The position numbers and the translations under genes are program-made. 12,869 nucleotides of DNA from JBOHWJ01 sp050736615. GTDB taxonomy: Bacteria; Desulfobacterota; Binatia; Binatales; Binataceae. A model generated the notes under the pieces. That model made no database searches. It had not been told where the DNA came from and was given only the letters and a program-made list of their open reading frames with translations. Location: NCBI GenBank assembly GCA_050736615.1, contig JBOHWL010000261.1, positions 1 to 12,869 on the forward strand, read 5' to 3'. Below, in pieces: positions 1-7,336 of the stretch (positions within the stretch are counted from its first letter, which is position 1; each line of letters begins with the position of its first letter).

Positions 1-351
1 GGCTAGACTCGGTGATTTGATTCCGCGCCAATTTAATCGACGTGGTTGAGGCCAGCTAATCGCGTGGGTCACGTATCGCGCCCCAACGGCCACCATGATG
101 GCTTCGATGTGGGCGAGCTTGAGCCGACGTCCCTCGCACCAGTCGAAGAATTGTTTTACCGCGCGCGCGTAGGCCATGCGCGTATTGCGGTTGCGGATGC
201 TGGCGGTGAAAAACTCGATGAAGCGTCGGCTGGCGCACTCACCCCAGGCGTGGATAATGGCGGGCAGCGCCTCCAGGCCGGCGCGGACCAGCGCCGGCGG
301 CGGCGCGATTTCGTGGGTCAGCAGGATAGGCTCTTCTGCATTGTCGCGCGA
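1..351 (-). pseudogene. Tyrosine recombinase (phage-type integrase), N-terminal remnant
   Basis: Reading the minus strand from the TAA at 354-352 gives an open frame that runs off the window start. Its middle (about 240 down to 115) contains RRFIEFFTAS, NRNTRMAYARAVKQFFDWCE and GRRLKLAHIEAI. This is the core-binding (SAM-like) domain at the N-terminus of XerD/integron-type tyrosine recombinases, which grips DNA during strand exchange. After LAHIEAI the protein stops resembling the family, where a VAAYIE-like segment is expected, so a frameshift or breakpoint lies near position 110. The catalytic Arg-His-Arg-Tyr domain is not in the window. No ATG or GTG occurs before the conserved part, and an in-frame stop lies just upstream, so the original start also seems lost. 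The gene is divergent from vapBC. I am confident of the family, and less sure whether the window edge or decay removes the rest. Confidence 0.7.
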
Positions 352-352
352 T

Positions 353-383
353 TATGGACTTAGGCCATAACTAAGTCTATATT
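353..383 (+). promoter_or_regulatory. Predicted vapBC promoter with overlapping palindromic operator
   Basis: The arms GACTTAG (357-363) and CTAAGTC (371-377) are perfect inverted repeats around a 7-nt spacer. Extended to 353-363 and 371-381 they match at 10 of 11 positions. A sigma70-like promoter overlaps them: TGGACT (355-360), a 17-nt spacer, and TATATT (378-383). The antitoxin ATG is at 391, about where transcription would start, and no Shine-Dalgarno precedes it, so the mRNA may be leaderless. Phd/VapB-type antitoxins commonly bind palindromes over their own promoter. Autoregulation here is an inference from position and symmetry. Confidence 0.55.
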
Positions 384-390
384 TCTCACA

Positions 391-627
391 ATGATAGGCG
401 CGATAAATGTGCATGAAGCCAAGACTCGCTTCTCAAAGCTACTCCGGCGCGTGCAGCTAGGAGAGGAAATCGTCATATCCAAGGCCGGCAAGCCAGTCGC
501 GCGACTGGTGCCTTTCACCCAACGCCCGGAAAGGCGCATCCCGGGAACTGCCAAAGGGCTGGTCACGATCAGTGCGGATTTCGACGAGCCACTTCCCAAA
601 GATATTCAGCAGGCCTTCGAAGCGTGA
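391..627 (+). CDS. Antitoxin of the Phd/YefM (VapB-like) family
   Basis: This 78-residue protein has the normal size for the family. The N-terminal half (residues 1-55) is the Phd/YefM DNA-binding fold, seen in INVHEAKTRFSKLLRRV followed by GEEIVISKAGKPVARLVP. The acidic C-terminal tail (about 56-78) is the part that normally wraps around and blocks the toxin. It is the first gene of a two-gene module, and its TGA overlaps the GTG start of the toxin gene (GTGA), which suggests translational coupling. An inverted repeat covers the promoter directly upstream, consistent with autorepression by the antitoxin-toxin complex. Function: neutralises the PIN-domain ribonuclease encoded next. The start ATG lies 7 nt after a TATATT -10 box with no Shine-Dalgarno, so a leaderless transcript is likely. 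Nothing in the frame looks broken. Confidence 0.9.
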   Translation: MIGAINVHEAKTRFSKLLRRVQLGEEIVISKAGKPVARLVPFTQRPERRIPGTAKGLVTISADFDEPLPKDIQQAFEA

Positions 628-1013
628 AGGTACTGCTCGACACCCACGCTTTCTTGTGGTGGATAGCCGATGATTCCCGCTTATCCGCGCGCGCCCGGCG
701 CACCGTGAGCGATGCGTCAAACGCGGTGTACTTCAGCGCCGTTAGCGGCTGGGAGATTGCCATAAAGGCGCGCCTCGGGCGCCTGACTCTGGCCAGCGAT
801 GACATTGAGGGCTTCGTCGCGGAACAGGTCGCAGCCAACGCCTTTGAGGTTCTTCCGGTACATCTCCATCATGCGCTTAAGACCTACGCGCTGCCCGACC
901 ACCATAAGGATCCCTTCGACCGGCTGCTGATTGCCCAGGCCAGCGTCGAGGAACTGGCACTGGTGAGTGCCGACCCCCTGTTGGCTAGCTACACAATTCG
1001 CATCGTCTGGTAA
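624..1013 (+). CDS. vapC: VapC-type toxin, PIN-domain ribonuclease
   Basis: This 129-residue protein has the typical length and motif order of a PIN-domain toxin. LLDTHAFLWW carries the first acidic residue (D6), SGWEIAIK carries E44, DPFDRLLIAQA carries D96 and D99, and SADPLL carries D117. In this family these acidic residues hold Mg2+/Mn2+ and cut RNA, with tRNA or rRNA as usual targets; the target here cannot be read from sequence. The HxxxxWW-type N-terminus and the DPFDRLLIAQA signature place it in the subgroup usually paired with Phd-type antitoxins, which matches its neighbour. The GTG start overlaps the antitoxin stop by 4 nt. All catalytic positions are present, so it is probably active. 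Its preservation amid broken genes fits addictive maintenance of the locus, which is an inference. Confidence 0.92.
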   Translation: MKVLLDTHAFLWWIADDSRLSARARRTVSDASNAVYFSAVSGWEIAIKARLGRLTLASDDIEGFVAEQVAANAFEVLPVHLHHALKTYALPDHHKDPFDRLLIAQASVEELALVSADPLLASYTIRIVW

Positions 1014-1154
1014 GCTGTCACTTTGAGAATTATCTGGCGTAAAACTTTGTCCGTTATTCGGCGGTATGGCCCGACCACGTATGCGTGGCGCCCTACGGAG
1101 TTTATCATGCGTGATAGCGGTGCCGCAGCGAGCCGTTCACGGCGCCGCAATAGG

Positions 1155-1632
1155 TCATCGCGAAGGGCGGTTAGCGGTCCGCCTCAGCAACTCCCAGGAC
1201 ACCGTGGCCGCCGAGAACAGCAAGACAAGGGTGGAGGCTGCGAACCAATTGTACGGCTCACCCCAATTTAGCGCCATGCGAAACGCCGAGACTAGCAGGA
1301 TTCCGAACCCGCTCAGAGCCGATACGTGGCGCCGCAGGGTAGATCCATGATCACCGTTTAAGGCGTAGGGCGAGCGTCTGCCAGAACCTGATGACGACCC
1401 AGCCTGACCAACCCGCAGTGGTGATAAGCGTCACCATCCCGGAGATCGTAGCGCTGATGCCGGGAAACAGTGCCAGGAATGCCACCATCATTACCGCTAG
1501 ATAATTCTGGAAGGCCTGTTCCGTCAGTCTTGAAGACGGCCTCCTCGGGACCAAGCGCGACCGAGACGTTGATGGAGACCACGACAAACAGCAGGCCAAG
1601 GAGCGCGGCGGAGGCGGCGCCGATTGCGGCGC
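1155..1632 (-). pseudogene. Decayed small multi-helix membrane protein
   Basis: Three consecutive minus-strand frames together spell a membrane protein. From about 1632 the first reads AAIGAASAALLGLLFVVVSI (one helix). From about 1545 the second reads EQAFQNYLAVMMVAFLALFP and a further hydrophobic stretch ending RFWQTLALRL near 1365. From about 1370 the third reads LSGFGILLVSAF and NWFAASTLVLLFSAATVSWE, ending at TGA 1155-1157. The order (short helix, Asn-containing loop, amphipathic segment, helix pairs, C-terminal helix pair) resembles uncharacterised 4-5-helix membrane proteins of about 150-180 residues. At least two frameshifts separate the parts. The 5' end is lost where the sequence joins the RND fragment at about 1621-1632. 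I cannot name a function. The continuity of hydrophobic segments across the shifts supports one ancestral gene. Confidence 0.5.
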
Positions 1633-2818
1633 GACCTCCGTCACCACGAAGTACTGATTGAGCGGCGTATACATAGTTGATACTTCGCGCTGGCCGAAGG
1701 CGTGGTAGAGGGTGTCGTCGAGCAATTGCGCGGAGATACCCGGGCGCGAGGCGGTTTAGTGATCGACCTCTATGTCGGCTCCCAGCTCATGGTTTTGCTG
1801 ATCGCTGTTGACGTCCCTGAGTTGCGGCAGCTTCCGCACTGCCGCCCGCATCCACGGCGCCCATTGGTCGAACTCGTCGAGGTTTTCGCCTTTCAGGGTG
1901 TACTGATACTCGGCGGCGATCTTGCGCTCCGACAGAGGCTTGAGTGTGATGAACATGCGGGCGGTATTGGTCGCACCGGCGTTGCTGCCGGTAAAGGCAA
2001 TGACGTGTTCGACCGCCGGATCCTGGCGCACGATATTGACGAACTCCCGCAGCTTGTCGCGCATTTGCTGAAACGACGTATTCTGGTCGGCCATCACCTG
2101 GCCCATCATGCGGCCGTTGTCCTGTTGCGGGAAAAAACCTTTCGGAATCACTACGAACAGATAGACATTCAGGCCGATCGTCGCGAAGACCACGGCCAGC
2201 GTCAGCCGCGGATGATGCAGCGCCCACGACAAGCTGCGCCGATAATGATCGTGCATCCAATTGAAGGCGGCCTCGCTGTACCGATCAAGGTATCCATACG
2301 GCCGTTCGTGCGCCGAGCGCAAAATCCGCGCGCACATCATCCACGTCAGCGTGAGCGAAAACCGCGATCGCGGCCGACAGCGTGATGGCGAATTCGCGGA
2401 ACAGGCGCCCCACGATGTCGCCCGTGAACAGCAGCGGTATCAAGATCGCTATGAGTGAAACGGTCAGCGACACGATGGTGAAGCCGATCTGTTGCGAGCC
2501 TTTCGGCGCGGCTTGCAGCGGCGAGTCGCCCTCCTCTATGAAGCGCGAGATGTTCCCGACCACCACGATGGCGTCGTCGACCACGAAGCCGGTCGAAATG
2601 GTGAGCGCCATCACGGACGGATTGTCCAGGCTGTAGCCGAGCAGATACATCACGCCGAAGGCGCCGATCAGCGACAACGGCGCGGCCACGCTCGGAATCA
2701 CCGTCGCGGACAGGCTGCGCAGGAACAGAAAAATCATCATCACGGCCAGCGTAATCGTCAGCATCAGCTCGAACTGCACGCCGCTCACCGAGTCGCGAAT
2801 CGTGATGGTGCGGTCGGT
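1624..2818 (-). pseudogene. RND efflux pump inner-membrane subunit (AcrB/MdtB/MdtC type), internal fragment
   Basis: On the minus strand the first part (2818 to about 2350) starts at TDRTITIRDSV and continues through the transmembrane block with FLFLRSLSAT, SLIGAFGVMYLLGYSLDNPS, GFVVDDAIVVVGNI and GDIVGRLFREFAITLSAAIA. The second part (about 2352 to 1624) resumes in another frame at LTLTWMMCARIL. It contains GFFPQQDNGRMMGQ, GSNAGATNTARMFITLKP and LRDVNSDQQN, then DDTLYHAFGQREVSTMY. This corresponds roughly to residues 330-750 of a family protein of about 1,030 residues, so both ends are missing. Two lesions are visible: a frameshift near 2350, with a few residues missing before LTLT, and an in-frame TAA at 1758-1756. 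The right end stops abruptly upstream of TDRT, and the left end is fused to another membrane-protein remnant. Intact relatives export drugs or other toxic compounds by proton antiport; this copy cannot work. Confidence 0.88.
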
Positions 2819-2923
2819 CGGTGTGCTTGGTTGCCCGCACGGGCGCGCCGAGGCGTGCCCCGCAGAATCGCGAACGCTCTATGGTCCGGTTCAGAAACCG
2901 GGTAGTCATTCGGATAAGAGGAA

Positions 2924-4213
2924 GTGTTCGCATTTTTCCCATATGATCAGGTCGCCCTTAAGATCGCCCTGGCGCTGGGTGCGGGTCTGTTGGTCGGGCT
3001 TGAGCGCGAATGGGCGCAAAAGGACGTCGGCGTACGCACATTTGCGATCGTCTGCCTGTTCGGCGCGCTGACGGTCCTGACCGCGCCCGGCCTGATGGTC
3101 GTCGCGATGGCCGGCACCTTCCTGTTGCTCGCCTTCTTGAACCTGCAGAGCTTTTTCAGGAATGGCACGCTGGAGCTGACCACCTCCGCCGCGTTGTTGG
3201 TGGTATTGGTTGGCGGTGCCCTGATCGGGCAAGGGCATTATTTCACTGCGGTCACGGCGATCATTTTGATGACCCTGTTGCTTGCCTGGAAAGCGGAATT
3301 GGCCCGCTTTGCGGGTGGGCTGCAGCCGGATGAAATTCGCAGCGCCGTGCTGCTCGGGCTGCTGAGCTTCGTCATCTGTCCGCTGCTGCCCAATCGCTTC
3401 GTCGATCCGTGGCAATTACTGAATCCGCGGCAGGACTGGATCATCGTGATCGTCATCGCCGGGCTCGGGTTTTCAAATTACATAATGCTGCGCTTTTACG
3501 GCACGCGCGGCATCTATTACACGGCGTTTCTAGGCGGCTTGGTCAACAGCACGGCGACGGCGGCGGAAGTCTCGTCGTTATTTCGCGGCACCGGCGATTG
3601 CGCGGCCACGATCGTGGCGGTCATCATGCTGACCAGCGTCGCCATGTTCCTCCGCAATCTTGTCATCCTGGCGATCTTCGGTTCGGCGGCGGTTGGTACC
3701 GCGCTAATCCCCTTGGCGGTCATGACGGTGGCCGCGCTGGTGGTTCTATGGCTGCACTGGGCGCGCGGTGACCTGCCCATGCCGCAGTTGCGGCTGTCTT
3801 CGCCGGTCTCGCTGCCACACGTACTGCGCTTCGCCGCGATGTTCATCGCGCTGATGGCCGCCGGAACGCTGGCACAACGCTATTTCGGCAGTCTCGGCTT
3901 CCTGGTGCTGTGCGCGGTTGGCGGCCTGGTCAGCAGCGCGAGCGCCACCGCGACCGCCGCCGCGCTCGCCGCCAGTGGCAAGATCACGCCAGATGTCGCG
4001 GGCATCGCTGTGGTGCTCGCCTCGATGGCGAGCGCTTTGGCGGATCTGCCATTAGTCTATCAGCAGACGCGGCAGCCCAGCGCATTGCGGCGCCTGGCGG
4101 GTGTCTCAACGGTTATCCTGCTCTTGGGCGCGATCACCCTCGTGTTCGGCCAAGCGGAAAGCAGGGCGATTCAGTCCGCTGTAATCAACGCGACCCAGTC
4201 CTTGGGCCGATAA
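2924..4213 (+). CDS. MgtC/SapB N-terminal and DUF4010 domain membrane protein
   Basis: This 429-residue integral membrane protein is full length for the MgtC-DUF4010 family. The N-terminal part (about 10-140) has the MgtC-like start LGAGLLVGLEREW, with GVRTFAIVCLFGAL just after. The rest (about 165-425) is the DUF4010 region with many hydrophobic helices and small-residue runs such as GGLVNSTATAAEVSSLF and GGLVSSASATATAAALAASG. I count roughly eleven or twelve membrane segments. The molecular role of DUF4010 proteins is not established; MgtC itself is linked to magnesium limitation and ATP-synthase regulation, which should not be assumed here. The start is a GTG. A purine-rich AAGAGGAA abuts it, closer than ideal for a ribosome site, so the exact start is uncertain by a few residues. 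It stands alone, pointing away from the RND remnant, with a clean frame to TAA at 4211-4213. Confidence 0.85.
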   Translation: MFAFFPYDQVALKIALALGAGLLVGLEREWAQKDVGVRTFAIVCLFGALTVLTAPGLMVVAMAGTFLLLAFLNLQSFFRNGTLELTTSAALLVVLVGGALIGQGHYFTAVTAIILMTLLLAWKAELARFAGGLQPDEIRSAVLLGLLSFVICPLLPNRFVDPWQLLNPRQDWIIVIVIAGLGFSNYIMLRFYGTRGIYYTAFLGGLVNSTATAAEVSSLFRGTGDCAATIVAVIMLTSVAMFLRNLVILAIFGSAAVGTALIPLAVMTVAALVVLWLHWARGDLPMPQLRLSSPVSLPHVLRFAAMFIALMAAGTLAQRYFGSLGFLVLCAVGGLVSSASATATAAALAASGKITPDVAGIAVVLASMASALADLPLVYQQTRQPSALRRLAGVSTVILLLGAITLVFGQAESRAIQSAVINATQSLGR

Positions 4214-4393
4214 ACATTCCGGTGTTGGGTGCCGTCCTACAACCGATAATAGGCGAGACCCCCGCCCGCCAGCACGGCGCAGCCGCCGCCATCCCTCGGC
4301 CTGCGCGGCTCGGCTAACGAAAGCGGCGTGAGCGTCGCGGCGCGGGTGCCCCCAACTGGAGCGCCGATTGCGCGCTAGCGGTTCGCGCTCGCT

Positions 4394-4995
4394 CTAATGA
4401 TTTCGGAGTTTGAGCCAGCACACGACCTGCGCGTGCAGCTCGATTAACCGCCGTACGTCCTGATCGTTCGGCCGCCGCCCAAACCCGCATTCCGTGGCGA
4501 CTCCGCACTCGGGCCGATATCGCGGCGATGCGACGGCGCCCACCGTCGAGCCCGTCCGTGTAGTGGGCAAGCCCCAGATATACGTGTCGGACACGAGCGC
4601 GAATCGAGTCTCGACAATGGCGCGAAATAGGTGTCGTCCGTCCGCGCGCGGTACCGGCATATGCACATTAATCGATTGGCCGCTTGAGTCGGTTTGCGAT
4701 CGCGTTGGCCAGATTTACACACGCGCCGGGATCGCGGGGTTCAAGCGCGTGGCTATGGTCGAGGCTTCCAGAGCAGAGGTGATAACCGAGTTCGACCTCC
4801 GCGGCGACCGCGTTGCCGAGGCGAAGAAGGTACGCAGCGCAGTGGCTCGTCAAACCATGCGCTCACGTATGAGTTGGAAGGATACTCCCACAGCGGCACT
4901 CCATGCACGGCGTCCCACGTGATCGCGAGTTGGTCATTCGGAACCGAGCGCTGGATTCTTACCAGCTCCGCCAACAGGGCCGGCATTGCGTAAAA
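4394..4995 (-). pseudogene. MetE-like (cobalamin-independent methionine synthase-like) protein, decayed C-terminal part
   Basis: Minus-strand segments in changing frames assemble into one family pattern. From 4995: MPALLAELVRIQ, NDQLAITWDAVH, LWEYPSNSYVSAWFDEP. Then, in a second frame, VAAEVELGYHLCSGSLDHSH, LEPRD, LANAIANRLKRPID. Then VHMPVPRA, a DDTYFAPLSRL segment in another frame, VYLGLAHYTDGLDGGRRRIA in another, and finally ECGVATECGFGRRPNDQDV ending at the TAG 4396-4394. The motif series (LAITWD, ELGYHLC, MPVPR, GVATECGFGRRP) is that of the single-barrel MetE/UROD-like proteins often annotated as methionine synthase-like. At least four frameshifts are needed to join it. The 5' part is missing: upstream of about 5000 a TAA lies in frame and similarity ends. 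AAAGGAGG 9-11 nt before the first ATG looks like a ribosome site, but it falls inside the family-like sequence, so I take it as chance. Confidence 0.6.
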
Positions 4996-5566
4996 CCTCC
5001 TTTATCCACTGGCGGTTAGCCTCGTGCACCGGTTTCGAACCGGCGGAAAGCTAAAGACGGAATCTGGCGTGACAGATGGTGTGCACGGGCGATGTGAAAT
5101 CGCGAGAAAGCGTTAACTTTGCCCCTCCTTCAACATCATTGTTGGCTTAGCGCTGATTTCCTCGCCGGACAGAAGAGGCGGTCTGGAGACCAGCCAGAAT
5201 GCCTGTGACCACGGCGCTGCTGCAATGTCGTTGTTCACTCGCTTTCGGCGCGTAACCGGCGCTTTGCACCTTCGATTTGGCCCACAGTCTTTCGCCCGCT
5301 CAATCGGTGTGCTGATTTCGCTGTTCAAAAGGATTCTCAGGAGCTATGAATATCTGAAGAGAGCGTCTTAAACCGAGGGTCCTTACGAGTTGCGTGACAT
5401 GGCTAGGTCTTCGCCTTCAGGCGCCAAGAACATACGAGTCCTCGTCAGCGTGCGGTCATTCGAAATGCCCATCGTGTGTGGCGCGTCCAGCCAAAAGAAC
5501 ATTGAGGAGGACGAATTAGGGGGGTCGTTAAAAGCGGGACCAAAAACCTAAGAAGGAGCAAATTGA
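4996..5566. other. Region with no recognised gene
   Basis: I see no recognisable protein family on either strand here. A plus-strand frame stays open from about 5118 to 5370 with one internal ATG (about 5223) and no ribosome site, and a minus-strand frame is open at 5113-5328. Neither resembles anything I know. A small hairpin, CCGGTT-TCG-AACCGG, lies at 5029-5043. The last 50 nt belong to the leader of the next gene, with a weak stem (TTAGG 5516-5520 with CCTAA 5547-5551) just before the ribosome site AAGGAG at 5553-5558. Confidence 0.5.
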
Positions 5567-6241
5567 ATGGCTACCACCGAACTAGGCAAGCGAGAACTGA
5601 TCGCCAGGATGGGCTCCGGGATGTCGCTGGTTACCACTGCGGGCGGAGTCGCACTTATCGTCTTGGGCATTCTCGCCTTGGCCGAGATTCATCCCCCGAT
5701 GCTGATCTCGATCGCAACGATCGTTGCGGGTATCGCCTTGCTGGTCGAAGGTGCGGGACTCGCGGCCAAGTATGCCAGCGCATTAAAGGGCATGCCGGGC
5801 ACTGCCATGCTCAGTGCGGCTGAACTTGGAGGTGGGTTGAATGCGGGTGCCTTGGCCGGGGCGAGCGGCATCGTCCTTGGAATTCTCGCGATTCTGGGCA
5901 TTGTGCCCGATGTGCTGACGGCGGTTGCATTGATTGTATTCGGCGCCGCCGTGTTGTTCGATTTTTTTGCCAAGGCCCAGATCCGCGTATTACGGATGCT
6001 TCCGCCAGAAGCGTCGGCCGGCGAGCAGGATGCCGCGGCCAGAGTGGCGCTCTCCGCCGTATCAGCTCTGAATACCGCACCGGTGCTGATCGCCGTAGGC
6101 TTGATCACGCTGGGAATCATTGCCCTCGCTGGAGTGGTCTCAGTGGAACTCGTGGCGATCGCATTCTTGGGGTTCGGTACTTATCTGTTCCTGGATGGAA
6201 CCGCCGCGGGCAGTTGGTTGTTCGAACTCCTGACCTATTGA
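5567..6241 (+). CDS. Uncharacterised membrane protein with three repeated hydrophobic hairpins
   Basis: This 224-residue protein starts at an ATG 8 nt after a strong AAGGAG. It has a short charged N-terminus (ELGKRELIARMG) and then three similar helix-turn-helix units. Unit 1 (about 25-66) runs GGVALIVLGILALAEIHPP then IATIVAGIALLVEGAG. Unit 2 (about 97-136) runs SGIVLGILAILGIVPDVLT then ALIVFGAAVLFDFFAK. Unit 3 (about 171-215) runs VLIAVGLITLGIIALAGVVS then AIAFLGFGTYLFLDGTA. Each unit has a G-x-x-x-L-G-I-x-A-L helix, a short turn with V, P, S or H, and a second helix ending near an acidic residue (E61, D132, D210). Units 1 and 2 are joined by a Gly/Ala-rich linker, units 2 and 3 by a charged linker (about 137-170). 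It loosely recalls HdeD/DUF308 proteins, also six helices in repeats, but I cannot assign it. It stands alone. The frame is clean and its function is unknown. Confidence 0.8.
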   Translation: MATTELGKRELIARMGSGMSLVTTAGGVALIVLGILALAEIHPPMLISIATIVAGIALLVEGAGLAAKYASALKGMPGTAMLSAAELGGGLNAGALAGASGIVLGILAILGIVPDVLTAVALIVFGAAVLFDFFAKAQIRVLRMLPPEASAGEQDAAARVALSAVSALNTAPVLIAVGLITLGIIALAGVVSVELVAIAFLGFGTYLFLDGTAAGSWLFELLTY

Positions 6242-6770
6242 GTCTCGTTCGCGGCGCACCGCGGGCACGTTCGCGTGATTCCGTAGCGGGGGGCTGTTGA
6301 CTCATACCAGCCCCTCGCGCTAGCCATCGCCGCCCTGCATTGAACTATTGCGCATCAGCCGCTCCGCGCCGTTCTGGCCATACAACCAGCCCGCAGCCGA
6401 CGCGTTGCGCACGTCATCCATCACCACCTAATTCCGCGCAAAAAGGCAATGACGACGCATCGGCGCCGGCCGCCGGAGAAATGCGCCGTGGCATATTTGA
6501 TAAGAGGCGGAAGACTGCGTAGCCGGCGCGGGAGCACGATGTTCTGGTCTTGAGAATGTCATGGTCCGCGCCGGCATCCCGGAGCGTGTAGCACGGAGCT
6601 CAGCGGTCACAACACACGCCGAATCTTCGACCGTTATAACGTTGTCAGCAGCGAAGGCCTTGCAGACACGACATCGTGATAGCGGAGGCACTTAGTCTCT
6701 CAGCAGCAAACGGCAAAGGTGAGACCGATTCTCGACGAGAAATAATCGGTGGCCAGATCCTTTTGGCGTT
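6242..6770. other. Region with no recognised gene
   Basis: This 529-nt stretch lies between two convergent units (the three-repeat membrane protein gene and the RES toxin gene). Open frames of 60-87 codons occur on both strands, but none has a ribosome site or a protein pattern I recognise. A 34-codon minus-strand frame ending near 6320 (MDDVRNASAAGWLYGQNGAE) is the most protein-like and could be a gene remnant, but I cannot identify it. I see no convincing terminator hairpin with a T-run. Confidence 0.4.
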
Positions 6771-7316
6771 TCATCTCAGCCTCTTTCGCCATTTGGCCCA
6801 ATTGACTTTTGAGGAGTGGGTGACTTTCAGGTCGAAGAGCGCGGTCTGATCGGTGAACAGAATTAGGTTGTGGCACGACCATCGGGCGTTGGGAGCGATG
6901 ATACTATCGAACCCCAGGAAGTAAGCCGCGTCGCTTATTGCCTGAGTTGGCTCATAAAGGATCTCGCGGTATCTGGAGGCATCGACACCAAACGGAACCA
7001 TCGCGTCTAAATCGGGAAGCCTAAGGGTCTGCTCAGTTTTGACTCTGATACGGTGCAGTCCGTACACGATCTTTGACGGAAAGACGGGCTGACGCGAAAG
7101 GTGGAAGTGAACTTCTGCGACCGCTCCGTCAGCATCAAGGGAGGTGTATAGTACGTCAAACAATGTAGGATCCCAGCGGCCGCCGGAAGCGCTTCCCTGC
7201 AAAGGGTCGCGACCGTCGCGTACAACCCGCCACGTCTCTCCCGCATAAGGAGTTCTGTTAAAGGCATCTAGCGCGTCGAGCAGCGCGGGGTCGCGTGGCT
7301 TCCGTGCTCCCGGCAT
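6771..7316 (-). CDS. RES-domain toxin (MbcT-like NAD+-degrading family)
   Basis: This 181-residue protein has the RES-domain layout. ETWRVVRDG carries R30, SGGRWDP carries R47, LYTSLDADGAVAEVHFHL carries Y57 and E68, and ARWSCHNLILF carries S147. The Arg-Glu-Ser residues that name the family are all present. Characterised RES toxins (MbcT and the Pseudomonas Res proteins) destroy NAD+ by phosphorolysis or hydrolysis and resemble ADP-ribosyltransferase folds. The same cytoplasmic activity is inferred here. The gene is the last of a minus-strand unit, 20 nt after the stop of an MbcA/ParS/Xre antitoxin gene, the usual antitoxin-toxin order. Its ATG has only a weak ribosome site, so it may depend on translation of the antitoxin. 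Length and frame are intact. GRW-x-P and the E-V-H-F-H stretch support the assignment strongly. Confidence 0.9.
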   Translation of the reverse strand: MPGARKPRDPALLDALDAFNRTPYAGETWRVVRDGRDPLQGSASGGRWDPTLFDVLYTSLDADGAVAEVHFHLSRQPVFPSKIVYGLHRIRVKTEQTLRLPDLDAMVPFGVDASRYREILYEPTQAISDAAYFLGFDSIIAPNARWSCHNLILFTDQTALFDLKVTHSSKVNWAKWRKRLR

Positions 7317-7336
7317 TGCGGTTCAGGCTCGGGCTC

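Noticed and set aside
1702..2905. Long plus-strand frames (1702-2385, 2492-2905) with Arg/His-rich products
   Set aside because: They are antisense shadows of the RND fragment, have low-complexity composition and no ribosome sites.
2834..2942. Minus-strand start MTTRFLNRTIERSRF as the N-terminus of the RND gene
   Set aside because: It is in a different frame from TDRTITIRDSV and does not resemble an RND N-terminus. The first 300 or so residues of the family are missing.
4986..5000. AAAGGAGG before an ATG on the minus strand, suggesting a real gene start for the MetE-like frame
   Set aside because: The residues upstream of that ATG (FYA before MPALLAEL) also fit the family pattern, so the ATG is internal, and the frame breaks within about 50 codons.
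5010..5095. Possible tRNA on the minus strand (T-arm-like GCCGG-TTCGAAA-CCGGT and partly matching acceptor strands)
   Set aside because: About 70 nt long with no D-arm, no anticodon arm and an acceptor mismatch. The T-arm-like piece is just the CCGGTT/AACCGG hairpin.
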